Below, in pieces: positions 44,595 through 55,590 of a stretch of DNA of 64,000 nt. Location: positions 461,859-525,858 of the forward strand of contig JAWWNJ010000163.1 of assembly GCA_037176885.1 (NCBI GenBank). The letters run 5' to 3'. Numbering within the stretch: the stretch's first letter is position 1; each line of letters starts with the position of its first letter. This DNA comes from Favolaschia claudopus (taxonomy: Eukaryota > Basidiomycota > Agaricomycetes > Agaricales > Mycenaceae). A program made the translations under genes and the position numbers. The notes below the pieces were generated by a model that ran no database searches, was not told the DNA's origin, and saw only the letters and a program-made list of their open reading frames with translations.

Positions 44595-46407
44595 TGATAG
44601 GGCCGCCCAGCGGCTAGGCATGAAATGCCCGGAATTTATCGATTTTCGAGACCTATCAGCGGGAGAAGTGAGGCTAGGATACTAGAAGATATGCCCGTCC
44701 TCGCGGGCAGTATCTTATTGCTGTGGATGGCCGACAAGCTGGTGGGACACCAACGGGTAGCAGCGGCTTAGCGACGTTTCCCTAAACATGGGTGCGAGAC
44801 TCTGCCGCTGACTATTTCTAAACTGCCGGGCCAAGAGACTTAGTGGGAAACTACTATCTCAAGGTGCTGGAGGCGACCAAGAGGAACTACCAACCTCCCT
44901 GAGGTTAGGCGCTCACCCGCCGACCAACATGAAGAAGATCTAGCGGGGGACCATACTGAGTTCAACTTCGAACTCAGGACGGCCACCACTCTACCGACGG
45001 AAGGAATCACCGGCAGGCTTTAACCGAGCACGCCGGCTGATTACGGACAGCCGGGACTTAACCGACTGCCAGCGGGAGCACCTCGGAGCCAGCGGCTATC
45101 CAGCCAACGGCTCTGTCAGAAGGATGAGAAGGACATGGCGAGTTGCCGGGGGCATTTCCCGCTGATCGCGGACAACCCGAACGGCGAGTGGCGAGCCGCT
45201 AACGCGACTCGGCTCTCCCTATTTTCCCTGGAACTTAGACTGTTCTGAAGATGGAAGACGAGACGAACTTGACCGCTGTCGAGCCGTTGACTAACTACTC
45301 AGCGGGAAGCCTTTTCGACTTCAACTCGACCAGCGGCAGGACCATATTATGAAGGAGGAATTTCGTGTCTCCTCCCGGGACATGGCAACCAGCACGCCAT
45401 TGCATTGCAATAAGGCGCAATACCCACCCGCCCGCATGGACTTTCTCCGGGAGGCAGTCTTTTCACTCACGACTCGCAATCCTGAATATACCATTGGTTC
45501 CCAGCGGGCGCGGCATCAAACTTGGACACTCTCTCATCATGATTTTATTTGGTTGTTTCTGCTCCCGCTGCATGTATTTAATCTCCCGGTGTACTTTTTG
45601 TTACTCAGTCAATTACCTACCCGAAGACAAGGGCAGTTTGTAGCGGACTCTAGAATTTGAATTGAACTTTGAAAGAGACTAGACTTGATATCTGAGAGAG
45701 ACTCGAGTGATACGGAAAGACTTGTGGCATACCGAGCCGCCAGAACTTCGAGAGCCCCGCCAGCCTTTGAGCCCGAGCCCTCCTGAAATACGAAGCCCCG
45801 TTTCTTGCCGTTCCGCGGTATAACCAAGACCCCCGTTCGTGCTTGATTCCGCGCCGTCGACGCCCCGTGTGCCAGCCGTTCCGCGGTATAACCAAGACCC
45901 CCGTTCGAGCTTGCCGCCGCGTAGTGGTGTAACTGCCCGGGTCACTGTTAGTGTCCGCGCCATCGACATAAGAGCCCCGCTTCTCGCCAGAGCCGCGCCG
46001 GTCGTATAAGAACCCCGTCCCGCTGAGCCGCGCCTTCTGCCCGCCGGTTGTCATCCAGAAAGCTTCTTGCCGGTTGACGATCCACTACCGGGCGACGCTT
46101 TTCTATTGGCACGGAGACCCTCCCCGCTAGACTCAGAATTTCTCATTTCGAAGTCTCAGAAAGAGTGACTCTTCGCTTCTCCCGCTGCGAATAGTTTTGC
46201 CCCGCTACGTTCTCGCTAGACAATCTAGTAGTTCGTCCCGCTCAAACGTAGCGACCTTGATCGATTGAAGCTTGCACATGTATTCTGAGGGACGATACGT
46301 GCTCCCGCCACCCCGAACACACACACACACACACGTCGTATTGGATTAGATTTTGTGATTTTTATATTTCGGTATATTTCACGCCTACACCTACACGCAC
46401 CGTTTCA
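44595..46407 (+). repeat. 3' LTR of element C
   Basis: 1813 bp, nearly identical to 25981-27792. I saw an A/G and an A/T difference and one extra C. Confidence 0.92.
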
Positions 46408-46431
46408 CCGCCCTCTTGTTAGTAGAACCTC

Positions 46432-46620
46432 CCTGGTGAAGGGGGGCTTGTCATTCAAGCCGCCCTTCACCCCTACTCACAATGGCTGTCTTCGTCTTCC
46501 AATCTGGTGAAGGGGGGCTCGTCCCTCGTCCCCTTCACCTACGAAGACTTGCGCATTGAGACGCTACGAGCGGTGTCTCGAATCTGGTGAAGGGGGCTCG
46601 CTCCTCGCCCCCCTCCACGA
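46432..46620 (+). repeat. tandem GGTGAAGGGGGG hairpin array in D
   Basis: Three successive units begin CTGGTGAAGGGGGGCT or a close variant (46432, 46501, 46581) and close with a complementary CCCTTCACC or similar. A fourth lies at about 25914, before C inserted. Loops and inner stems differ (GGCTTG pairs with CAAGCC in the first), so the paired shape is kept while bases change. Confidence 0.6.
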
Positions 46621-46740
46621 GCCGCTCCTAGTCCTTCTTCCACCACGCTCTGCATTGGGTTACCAGTGGGTCTCTTACGTCCACCACATTTTGTCCTCCC
46701 CCCTCCTCCCGTTGACTCGGCCTGCCACTCACGCCCACTA

Positions 46741-47255
46741 TCCTACGTTACGCCTCCGCACACCTCTAGTCATGGTGCATGCGTGATGGCCGGCCTTTAA
46801 AAGTCGGCTTGCGGCGTCTTGGTATATTTGGCTGGATGTCATGTCGACGAGGTACCTTGCCCTGCCTGTTTGTTTCGCGCTGCTACCCTACGTTATGCCT
46901 CCCGCACACCTCTAGTCACGGTGCATGTGTGATGGTCGAGCTAGCTTTGTTGTCCTCGACCTGTGGTGTCTTGGAATACCCAGCGCAGCCATGGTTATCA
47001 AGGTAGCCTTGTGCACGATGCCCGCAACATTAGGAGCGTCTTCTGGCCTCCGCTCTATTAGGCATCGGGCACGGCGTCGATTCCTCTGCGCTCTCCTGAA
47101 CCACCAACCCTTCCTCGCCATCCTGCTGCCACCCCCTACGTTGTGTTTCCATGCGCCTATATCCGTCTGGCTACGTTCTCTACGAGCCCCGGTGGGAACT
47201 GGGGCCTTGAGTTGACCCATGTGATGGCCGATCCCGTTGATCGGCTTGTAACACC
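46741..47255 (+). repeat. degenerate tandem units with GTGATGG + hairpin
   Basis: CACACCTCTAGTCAYGGTGC precedes GTGATGG at about 46783 and 46930. Each GTGATGG (also 47221) opens a hairpin of different sequence: GCCGGC...GTCGGC, GGTCGAG...CTCGACC, GCCGATC...GATCGGC. Confidence 0.5.
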
Positions 47256-48008
47256 TTGGCTAGCAGCAGAAAGGCGGTTGGTTTGGTTCTATCCCCGTGT
47301 CGTTGCACCCACTAGGTGCGGCTGTCTGCTACACGCAGTGCAGCATGCTCTGCCACCCTAAACGACACGGCGGATACCTCCAGCCCTCATACAACCTCCC
47401 AGTGTACCCTGTGACCACATCCAATTTTTTTTTTCCGCTGGGGCCGTTGGGCCCCCACCGGATGTGTGTGTCGAGGCGGCCACACTGTGAAGGTGGGCTG
47501 GAAGGGGTAGAGCTGAGGAAGCAGACAAGAGGGAGCTTCCTCCTACAGGAGCGACATTTGGAGCTCTATACCTGTTACTCTCCCCCCCTGCGCAGAGAGT
47601 ACAGTAGGAGCGTAGCGACTACTGGCCACACTCTGCGGGTCAGTGGACTGCTGCAGGATTGGACAGCTAAGAGGATGTACAAGCCTAGGCACTGACCTGT
47701 ACAATCTCAAGGAGTGGCAGGACAGGACATGTCTGCCTACTCCTTGAGGGTCATGCTGAAGACTTGGGCATCTGGGATGCAGTGTACAAGGCAAAGCAAC
47801 CGACCGTAGCCCAACGGTCGAAGAGTGCATGATGGAGACCCATGGGCATGGGAGGCATGACCTTTTTTTTCCCCCGCCCACCCTCCCTTTTATGTCACTT
47901 CGCGCCGGGTCGTCGCAAAGCGTGAAGCGGGGCTGTGTATTTTTTCCTGTTTGCTCTGCGCACTCTGCTTTGGATGTGTCGGGTCGCCACATTCTGAAGT
48001 GGGGCTGA

Positions 48009-48763
48009 TGTCAGGGGAATCCCCCGCTTCCCCGACCCGCTCCGCTATTCCTTGCAATACACTCCAGCCTTCTTGGGAACGCTACTCCCCTCCAGACTTC
48101 CCCCCTTCGTCACATCTTCCTCCTTCCGACCCCCCGTTCACTGTGCATGGCCTACTGTCGTAGAGGCCATGCCACATGCTGTCCTTATGTACAGTATGCC
48201 CTGTTCCCCTCCTCGACAGACCTCCTGTCGACCCTGCGCTCCTACAGCTAGTGCTCAGCGCAACCCGGTTCCCTACTGGTCTTCCGGTCAGACTTCTAGC
48301 CCTCCGAGAGCTCTGGTACTCCGAGCTCTGGTCGTCCGGACCTCCGGCCTTCCGGCTCCGGTCCCCCGGACCCCGGCCCGGCTTCCCACGCTCCCCCGGA
48401 CCCCGGCCCGGCTTCCCACGCTCCCCCGGACCTGGGCCAAGCCCCAGCGGTTCCGTCGCCCAAGCCTCGATGCTCCGCTGTCTCGCCCTGGCTCTAGCGT
48501 CCTTCCCGGGTTCCCTGTGGCTCTATTCCTCTGGTCCTCCGTCCCTCCGGACTCCGGCTCCGGTTTCCCACGCTCCCCGGACCACAGGGTACCTCCGGGC
48601 CTCCGTCGGTCTACGGTCTCTGGACCAGTATTGTGATCCTCCCCCTTCTGGGCATATCCCTGGCTCCCTGCTACTGTTGGATCATCTGATCATTGATATC
48701 ACATCATAGATGCTGTGCTACTACATAGTTCCCACGCCTCGTGAGAAGTCACGTGTCCACGCT
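48009..48763 (+). repeat. right LTR of element D, first part
   Basis: Starts TGTCAGGGG as the left LTR does. Compared with 23889-24612 it has an extra 30-bp tandem copy around CCCGGCCCGGCTTCCCACGC (48370-48430) and lacks about 22 bp further on. It ends at the insertion point of B. Confidence 0.8.
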
Positions 48764-50097
48764 TGAAACGCTGACTATAGGGCAACTATGGAAAACACCC
48801 AAGAAATGAAAGGAATTAAATCCCTAATCAAATCTTAAATATAATCCTAACCACTATGAGATCGACGTGCGAGGTTCGGGGTTCCAGTCCCAGTATAGAC
48901 TGTGGCAATCCAACTATTCTAACACTCAAAATATACATAACTAAAGCTTTCGCGATTGCTGACTTTGTACAGAGAATGTCTATACGAGTCCTATGTTGAC
49001 ACAGGAAGTGGTGGGTTTCAACAAGGGTTTGAGATTGTAACTCTTCTCAAGAGGTTTAGGTGTTTAAGTTGCTTGTTAAGCCAATATATTCCACGCGTAA
49101 GATGTCCGATAACTGTTTCACGCGTCCCGGTAGGTCATAAAGTTCTTATAATTTCCACGCGTAAGTTCCCAAAATTTCCAATATTCCACGCGTACAATTC
49201 CAGAGATGATCCAACAGACAATATATATTGACGAAACAAACCAAAGAAACAAATAAGCTCTGGAGTTTATCTCGAATGGAGTCCAACGTCTATGTTGTTC
49301 ACGAAGCCGACACTGGCTTGACGCTCACAGCTAGAGGAGGGAATCCACTGGAGTACCAGTACAGGAAACGATGCCTTTTATACCTTTCACTAATAAATAA
49401 TAAGAGACCGAACAATTGACAAACGGGTATAATGTGAGAGGAAACTAGGGCCCGCTATGCCCTTGCCCTATCCTGGTGGCCAGACAGGAATAGATCAAAG
49501 GTTCATTCAATCCAAGTCCTTATCCGATCATTATGTTATGACAGTGGGCCGCAGCGGCCCAATCAATATTGCCCAACTTGGCAGTAATACCCTTGGTATC
49601 ATTGTCCCGCTTCGGACCTTGCTCCGTGATCGTAATACGGCGGCAGCCAACTCGGCATGACGTGTAGTTCCTTTGTAGGAATATTCTACTTCCGCAAATC
49701 CTCGCAATTGGTTTGTAGTATTATTCGTGAAAGCCTCTTGCCTCCAGGAAACACTCCTTCTGGCCTTTCGGCAGGTTCTTATAAGTCCCAAGTTATATCC
49801 CACTCATTCTGCCTTTGGTCGGAACACAGGGCGACTCCCAATCCTATTCCGGATGGTTAGAGGACCTATCGTGATAGGTCTGTTCTGGAATATTATAACT
49901 TCCACGCTATACCAGCGCAGTCGTAGACAGTACCAGACCTCCCACTTAGTGTATAATCCTTTAACTGGCCGCTCAGGCAAACGCCCAGCCCTCATACGAG
50001 CGTATTCCCTTGGTATTTAATGTATTACTCTTTTAATACAATAAGCACTTGAGCTGAAATGAATAAATTCAGCCCTGGCCCAATACCGGGTCTATCA
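48764..50097 (-). repeat. 3' LTR of element B (left copy)
   Basis: 1334 bp. It contains several TTCCACGCGT words (about 49087-49195) and the TCGCGATTGCT word at 48952. It differs from the right copy mostly by single-base indels. Confidence 0.88.
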
Positions 50098-50133
50098 ATC
50101 TCCCCTTTTCATAAATTGAGTGTCCCCACTCAA
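50098..50133 (-). other. hairpin and polypurine tract at 3' LTR of B
   Basis: Read on the minus strand: TTGAGTGGGGACACTCAA hairpin, then GAAAAGGGGAGAT up to the LTR. Same design as in element C. Confidence 0.8.
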
Positions 50134-50498
50134 CACTTGGTCCTTATTTCGCGCCCCTCTTTGCACTCTCAAAAGTGTTTCCCACAGTCATTCGGCTAAC
50201 TCGGCTATCGCGACCGGTGTGGTCCCGCGAGATTTGCTTCCGGTTGATAGACAGCGGGATCCTCGCTTAGATCCCGAAAACACTTATAAGTGTTCATTAT
50301 AGCCTATACTGACGCCTACAACCGCCAATTGTTGTGTTCTGAGTGTGCGGAGTTTGCACGAGCAAAGTGGGTCCGTGCGCAATCAATAAATCCACGTGAT
50401 TTATGTTTGTTTTGCCGCAGCTTTTCTCCCACTTTCTCTGCTCTTCCCACCACAACCACCTATCGCGAATACTCAAACTACAGCTCTAGCTCACTGTC

Positions 50499-51446
50499 AT
50501 GGGTACGTGGCTGGCTTATATTTGTAGTTTAGAGGTCTCACAGGTTGCCTTGGGCTGTTTTACAGCTCAAGTCACCAAGAACCCGCTCTCACCATTGAGA
50601 ACGCATTCAACCCTTTCGCGTCAGCCCGCACACCCTGTTCCTGGACTCCATGTCGGTGATCCAGTACCAGGCTGCAGCTGCTGAGGGGACGTCACATCGG
50701 TCCCTTACAGCTTAAGCCCGAGGACTTCAGCTATCCAGCTGGACTTCGCCGTTCTTCCCGCTCCATGCCTCGGAACTCGATCGCGTCTACCCGCTCACGG
50801 CGCGGATGTCCATTGTCTTCAACTATTCATCCATCCAGTTACTATCTGGCTACTCCCCTACGTCCGCGACGTCTATCGCTCTCACCAGACGAACCCCGAC
50901 TGGCTAGCCTGGCTCCTTCAACATTTCGAACCAATTGCTGTGAGCATTCGCGAATGCTCATTTCCAGCGCTTTTTGCTGACTTCAACTTTTCAGCGACTC
51001 ATCTCCCGTTACTACGAAGCTTTTGGACATCACAGAGATCTATCGACCGGCTGCTCGTCGCCATCCACAACATTGGGAGGATGTTCGAGAAGGCATACCC
51101 CGGACGATGGAAGCAGCCTTATCGCATCCTTCCCCATGTCCTTTGAGGGTAGGGACATTAGCAGGGTACGTTGTCCCTTATTCGTGACAGATCTCATATT
51201 GATAAAACTCTTGGTTTTTTTCAGATTCTGCACCTCTCTTTGCAGTTCACCCTGCCCGGGATCATCGAGTCGAGGACCACTTCCCTTGCACAGAGCTCGG
51301 GCGACGTCTACGAAGATCCTGTCTCCGCGATATCAACAACGAATACTTCGACCGTTTCATTCGTTACTGCGCCCTCGTCGCCTACCAAGGGGGCTGAGGT
51401 TGAGGGCAAGTTCGACGAAGCTAGTGTCGCCAAAATCAGCCTCTAA
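50499..51446 (+). CDS. antisense gene B1 of element B, function unknown
   Basis: The 3' exons are supported: one ending at 50939 (contains HPVTIWLLPYVRDVYRS and DWLAWLLQHFEP), then 50995-51165 and 51225-51446, joined in phase and ending FDEASVAKISL before the stop. The start is uncertain; an ATG at 50499 with an immediate GTACGT donor is one option. The intron at 50940 opens with a perfect 20-bp palindrome, 50941-50960. No counterpart was found in element C and no family is recognised. The gene stops one base before the ATG of B2 at 51447. Confidence 0.42.
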
Positions 51447-53808
51447 TGGACCAAAGCGTCTTCCCTTTGGTGAGTTTCCATCCTCGTTCTGACCTTTCGT
51501 GATAGCTATTGCTTCTCAATGTTTAGGCCAAATTGGATCAGGTCATCGGCAACATCGACAACCCGCTCTTTTATCGACGCCATCCTCAACTCTGCTTGGA
51601 CAGTCTGGTCCCCTCATTCCTGAGAAGGATCGCAACCCTGGCTGGGAAGCCGCCACTGCCGAGGCCTCGTATCTGGGGCTATTCCCTCCCACAGAGATAC
51701 CGTCTTCCTAGTGGCAAGAGGACTCGTCCGCCAAAATTCAGTCTCTGGCGCGAACTGCTCGCATCGCGACTATGTCGCCGACGCCTGGTTCAAGGTCAAC
51801 AACCTTCCTCTCCCCAGCGGCTCATTAGCGCGACCTCTCACGCCTCCGTCCTCAGAGTCGTCTCGCTCGCCCACTCCTGAGGCAAAACCTCCAGCGCTCT
51901 CTCGCTCGTCTAGTTTTGGCAGTGCTGGCCCCGCACTCGGTGGCCCCTCGCCTTCTAGCGTTGCCAAGTTCTTACAACTTTGGCGACGGATCCAGCAGCC
52001 CGGACCCTATCGCGATTGATACTGAGACTGCCCCCACTGTATGTCCCTAAGTTTCTTTACTCAGTACTTTTGCGCTGATTGTCCCTTCTTAGGACGCTCC
52101 CGCTCCTCAGACTCCCAGGGCTGGTTCATCCGCCCCCGTAGTCAGACTTCCCAACTCCGCGTTCGGGGCGCGTCGTCTGGTAGTGCCTTCGCCGCTGGAT
52201 TTGCAGCTGGCGCAGCTTCGCGTGGTCCTGACGATGGACCTTCTGCGACTGGTGGCGAGGAGGGTCCAGACGTTGGTATGGGCAACGACGATCCTTTCGT
52301 GACTGATGCCTCCGCCCCTGCGGGCACATCTCAGGTACTCTTTACCTATTCTTTCTTTCATTATTGGTCACTCATGCTCTTGTAGGACGATGCGACGCTT
52401 CAGACCCCTCAGGCTGGCTCGACCGCGGCTATCTGCGACAGATGCCCCCCCTGCGTCTGGTCTTCGCCGAAGCCCGCGTGGCGCGTCCAAAGTAAGACTC
52501 TTGTCTTAACATCATTTTCCTAATTGCTAATGGTCTCCCTTTAGACCAACGACGAGCACGAGGAGGCAACGACAGGCACTACTGCCGACGAGTCGGACAC
52601 TGCGTCCAATCTCGTTCTTCCAAGCGCAAACGTGCTGAGGAAGAGTCGTTTGAGCCTACTGGAGACGACGACCAGGATAGCGGTCTCTCCGATGGCGAAT
52701 CCGAGGTCTCTCGCCTCATAAACGCTCGAAGAAGGGCAATCGCGATAGCGAGGAACCGTCGCCCTTGAAGGGTAAAAGAAAGAGCAAGGGCAAGAAGAAG
52801 GCTGGCGAGTCTTCCCCTGGCCCTGCTGAGGTTCGGACCACTCGTGGTGCTTCGCAGGCTCACAAAGAGGACCCCTACGAGGCGGAAGGCTTTGAGCCGA
52901 CCACGTTCGATATCCGTGCAGCGAAGGAAGGTCTTGGGATCCTTCCCAGAGCTTCCAAGCTTCTCTCCTCAAGGGTACAAGCGTTTTTGGTAAGTTATTC
53001 CCTCTTCCACCTCTGTTCTTTTCAACGATTCTGAGCATTCGTGATAGCGCCTCCTGGGCTGCGAAATTGTATGCTCCGCAATCGCAAGTGCCGTGCGAGA
53101 ATGGCCATGCTCCGTTGCGATGCCTGCGTCAAGAGCGGCATGTCTCGGTGCTCAGATAGCTTCTCTATCCCTGAGTACCTTCAAGTCAACGATTACTTGG
53201 AGCCGCTTACGGTCTTCTCAGACCAAAGTACGTCTCCTTGATTCCTTATTTAATTCCAGCGTCTCTAACTCCGTTATTTCCTTAGGCTGGAACTCTGCCT
53301 TCAACGAGCTTCGCGACGCTCACTATTCCCAGATCCTCTGTGATCGGCAGGTGACTATCGCGAATGCTCGCCTTCTCCGCGCGCGCGCCAACTTGCGTGC
53401 GCTTATGAACGGTTCCGAGGTGGCCTTCAAAGGCAAGGTCATCCTGGGATCGATTCTGTTGCGGAGGAGGAGGTAGAGTTTTATACCAAACTCTTCAAGA
53501 CCGCTCGTAAAGACTCCGAGCGCGAGTTCTACATGCCTGACGGCACTCGTGCTGACGAGTATTACGATGAACACGACTCGCAATACGAAGGCTCGCAGGG
53601 ATCCGCGATGGACGAAGAGGAAGGCGAAGAGGTGCGGGTGATAGCAGTGGAGGACGCTGAGGCTCCCAGAGAGCCTTCTCCTATGCAGGAGGACGTCCCT
53701 GCTACTAGCGAGCCCGCTGCCGCAACTATCTCCCTCGACGACGCTATCGCTGCAGATGAAGCTGGTCGCGACGAGTTTGTCGAAGGTTCCTCCGGAGGAG
53801 GAACTTGA
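51447..53808 (+). CDS. antisense gene B2: large finger protein (C1 counterpart)
   Basis: Starts MDQSVFPL at 51447, followed at once by a GTGAGT intron, with at least seven further introns. Coding segments include Ser/Pro-rich linkers (SSFGSAGPALGG), a Lys-rich stretch (KGKRKSKGKKKAGE), a finger with the spacing C-x6-C-x9-11-C-x2-C-x7-C (RNRKC, RCDAC, SGMSRC) at about 53065-53160, a helical block (AFNELRDAHYSQILCDRQV), and an acidic tail (AMDEEEGEEVRV, SLDDAIAADEAG). Order and composition match gene C1. The frame shifts by one base at several points (for example near 52165 and 53450), so the gene is broken as assembled; the indel pattern of the B LTRs makes assembly error a real alternative. 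Confidence 0.58.
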
Positions 53809-54278
53809 TCTTCGTAAGTCCTTTCTTACTTATTCCCCTATCTTAACTGACTCCTTCAGTTAGATATTATATTCTACGCTATCAGATGGACCTTTCGCTA
53901 TTGCTCCGAATCGGACGAATGCGCGCTCCCAATTGCTTTGAACACTTGTATATCTCGAAATCTCTGTACATATCTCTCGATATTGTCGTACTTTGCTTGA
54001 TTTCTTTGATATTGTCTTAGCTATTGTTTCTGGGACCTTACGATACATGGGCCTGATTTGTATATTGCTATACCGCCCTTAATTGTATCGACGCTGCCTC
54101 AAATGAGGCTTTTCTCCATTCGCGAATGCTAGAATCCTAAGTCACCAGTCCTTTCTGATGCCTCATGCGCATTTATCGATTAAGGAAATTTTGTCGCGAT
54201 TGCCTCGCTGTACGGACACCGTTCCGTTTTTCCCCAATAGTAAATAATCCAACTCTTTGGACCTATTTAAGCGCAATC

Positions 54279-55121
54279 ATGAAAGCGTTTTCGTTGGCTT
54301 CCCAACTTTATTCTCCATGTCGACACGTCCCCTTCGTTAGCCGTCATGGTCTCCCCGTTGTTCCTGTCCTTAAGGGAACTGCCTCTATGCACGAATTCCC
54401 TATCCTCACTCCGGACTCCGCCAGACGTCTCGGCAAGCACACGAGTGCAAATGAGTTACTCTCATCAGTACGGGTATTTTCTATCACGAAAGCTAGCCAC
54501 TGCTAATACTCTCGATCTTAGAACCCTGCGGTTGATTCCAATACCAATCCCATACTGCAGACTACCTGCGTGCAGTCTGGGACTTTCTATAAGTGGTCTC
54601 AACCTTGCACGGATTGCATGGTCGCTGGTACTGGTGCTACCTGCACTTTTACCCAACGTCTCAAGTTCGTGGAGGTCTTGGAGGCACGACGCGTCTTTGC
54701 CCAGGAGGTGATCTTTACCACCAACTCCAATCCTGGTGCGTTTGCCTACTTTCTGACCTATCGCGATTGCTTACTTTCTTTCCCAGCCGAGGCTTATCGC
54801 GAGTGGGAAGTCCAGTTCTTCGCTGACTGTCAAGTGGCTTTCCACCTCTTTAACAAGAGCATCGCTCCTTTCGACAAACAGCGCTTCTCCATGCTGTCCC
54901 AAGTCGAGGCCATTCACGACTTTACTCGTCTTAGCTACTTGCACATGCTCTTTGGCGTCTACGATTATCCTACTGATGTGAAGACACTTGTCATTCAGCG
55001 TATGCAGGGTATGCAGGAGGCTTTCGAGCTATCGGCTGTGGAGGACTGTATGGTCCAGGAGATAGTGCGACTAAGCTTGTACAGTAATTGTAGAGCTGGT
55101 AGTCCCTCTAGCTCTCAGTAG
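54279..55121 (+). CDS. antisense gene B3: finger protein, paralogue of C2-C4
   Basis: Three exons (54279-54467, 54522-54735, 54787-55121) sum to 246 codons with intron phases 0 and 1, as in C2, C3 and C4. The start MKAFSLASQLYSP resembles C3. The finger keeps the second half, W88-x3-C92-x2-C95-x8-C104, with C79 before it; the first C-x2-C pair is not evident. The rest is helical (EWEVQFFADCQVAFHLF, VKTLVIQRMQGMQEAFEL). The second intron holds the word TCGCGATTGCT. The frame is intact, in contrast to B2. It is the only small finger gene in B, where C has three. Confidence 0.75.
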
Positions 55122-55545
55122 TATAAGATCGATTCCTCTCCACTTGTAGAGTCCCTTAGAGTAGTTCATAGCTCTTAGGAATCCGTGTGTTTTCAAGGAA
55201 CGACCGAATTCCACTTCCTCAGTCAATCGCGAAAGCCATCTTTGCTTATTCCTATCGCTATCTCATCTTCGGATCGCTTGCGTCAAAAGACCAAGACAGA
55301 CTGGTGCGGTTCTCTGTTCCACTTCCTATTTCGGTAATTTTCCTGTTTCGGTCGTATTACGCTTTGATTCGCGAACACATGCGGCATCCTTATTCCGCTT
55401 ATCCCGATCACAGTATTTCTTAAACCGATCAAAGTTTCCCTTTATATCTCTGAACTGCAGAGTCTATAGAAATCCTAAGTCCTTTTAGGATTCAACTCCG
55501 GCCGCTCATTCCGCTTATCCCGCAATCTATCACGATTGCTCCTAC

Positions 55546-55584
55546 TCCTCCCCTTTTCATAAATTTTAACTGTCCCCAGTTAAA
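55546..55584 (-). promoter_or_regulatory. internal hairpin plus polypurine module of element B
   Basis: On the minus strand: TTTAACTGGGGACAGTTAAA (55565-55584), then GAAAAGGGGAGG (to 55547). It repeats the 3' LTR border design and lies directly before gene B4, the same place as the module before C5 in element C. Confidence 0.65.
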
Positions 55585-55590
55585 CTCTTT

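Larger units (their letters stand above)
25981..46407 (+). mobile_element. giant Ty3/gypsy retrotransposon C with antisense genes
   Basis: Complete element of 20,427 bp. LTRs are 25981-27792 and 44595-46407, start TGATAG and end CGTTTCA. They differ by two substitutions and one indel that I could see, so insertion was recent. CCGC flanks both ends (25977-25980, 46408-46411). A primer-binding site follows the 5' LTR and a polypurine tract precedes the 3' LTR. Gag, protease and RT-RNaseH-integrase frames occupy 27955-35221. The next 8.5 kb carry five spliced genes on the opposite strand (35444-43901). The element sits within the internal region of D. It appears intact and is the likely autonomous partner of element B. 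Confidence 0.92.
46408..48008. other. internal region of D, right of C; hairpin-rich, non-coding
   Basis: No supported gene in 1.6 kb. Starts with the CCGC duplication of C. Contains hairpin arrays (next entries), a T run at about 47428 and another at 47861, and ends directly at the right LTR of D. Long open frames on both strands lack any recognisable protein pattern. Confidence 0.5.
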
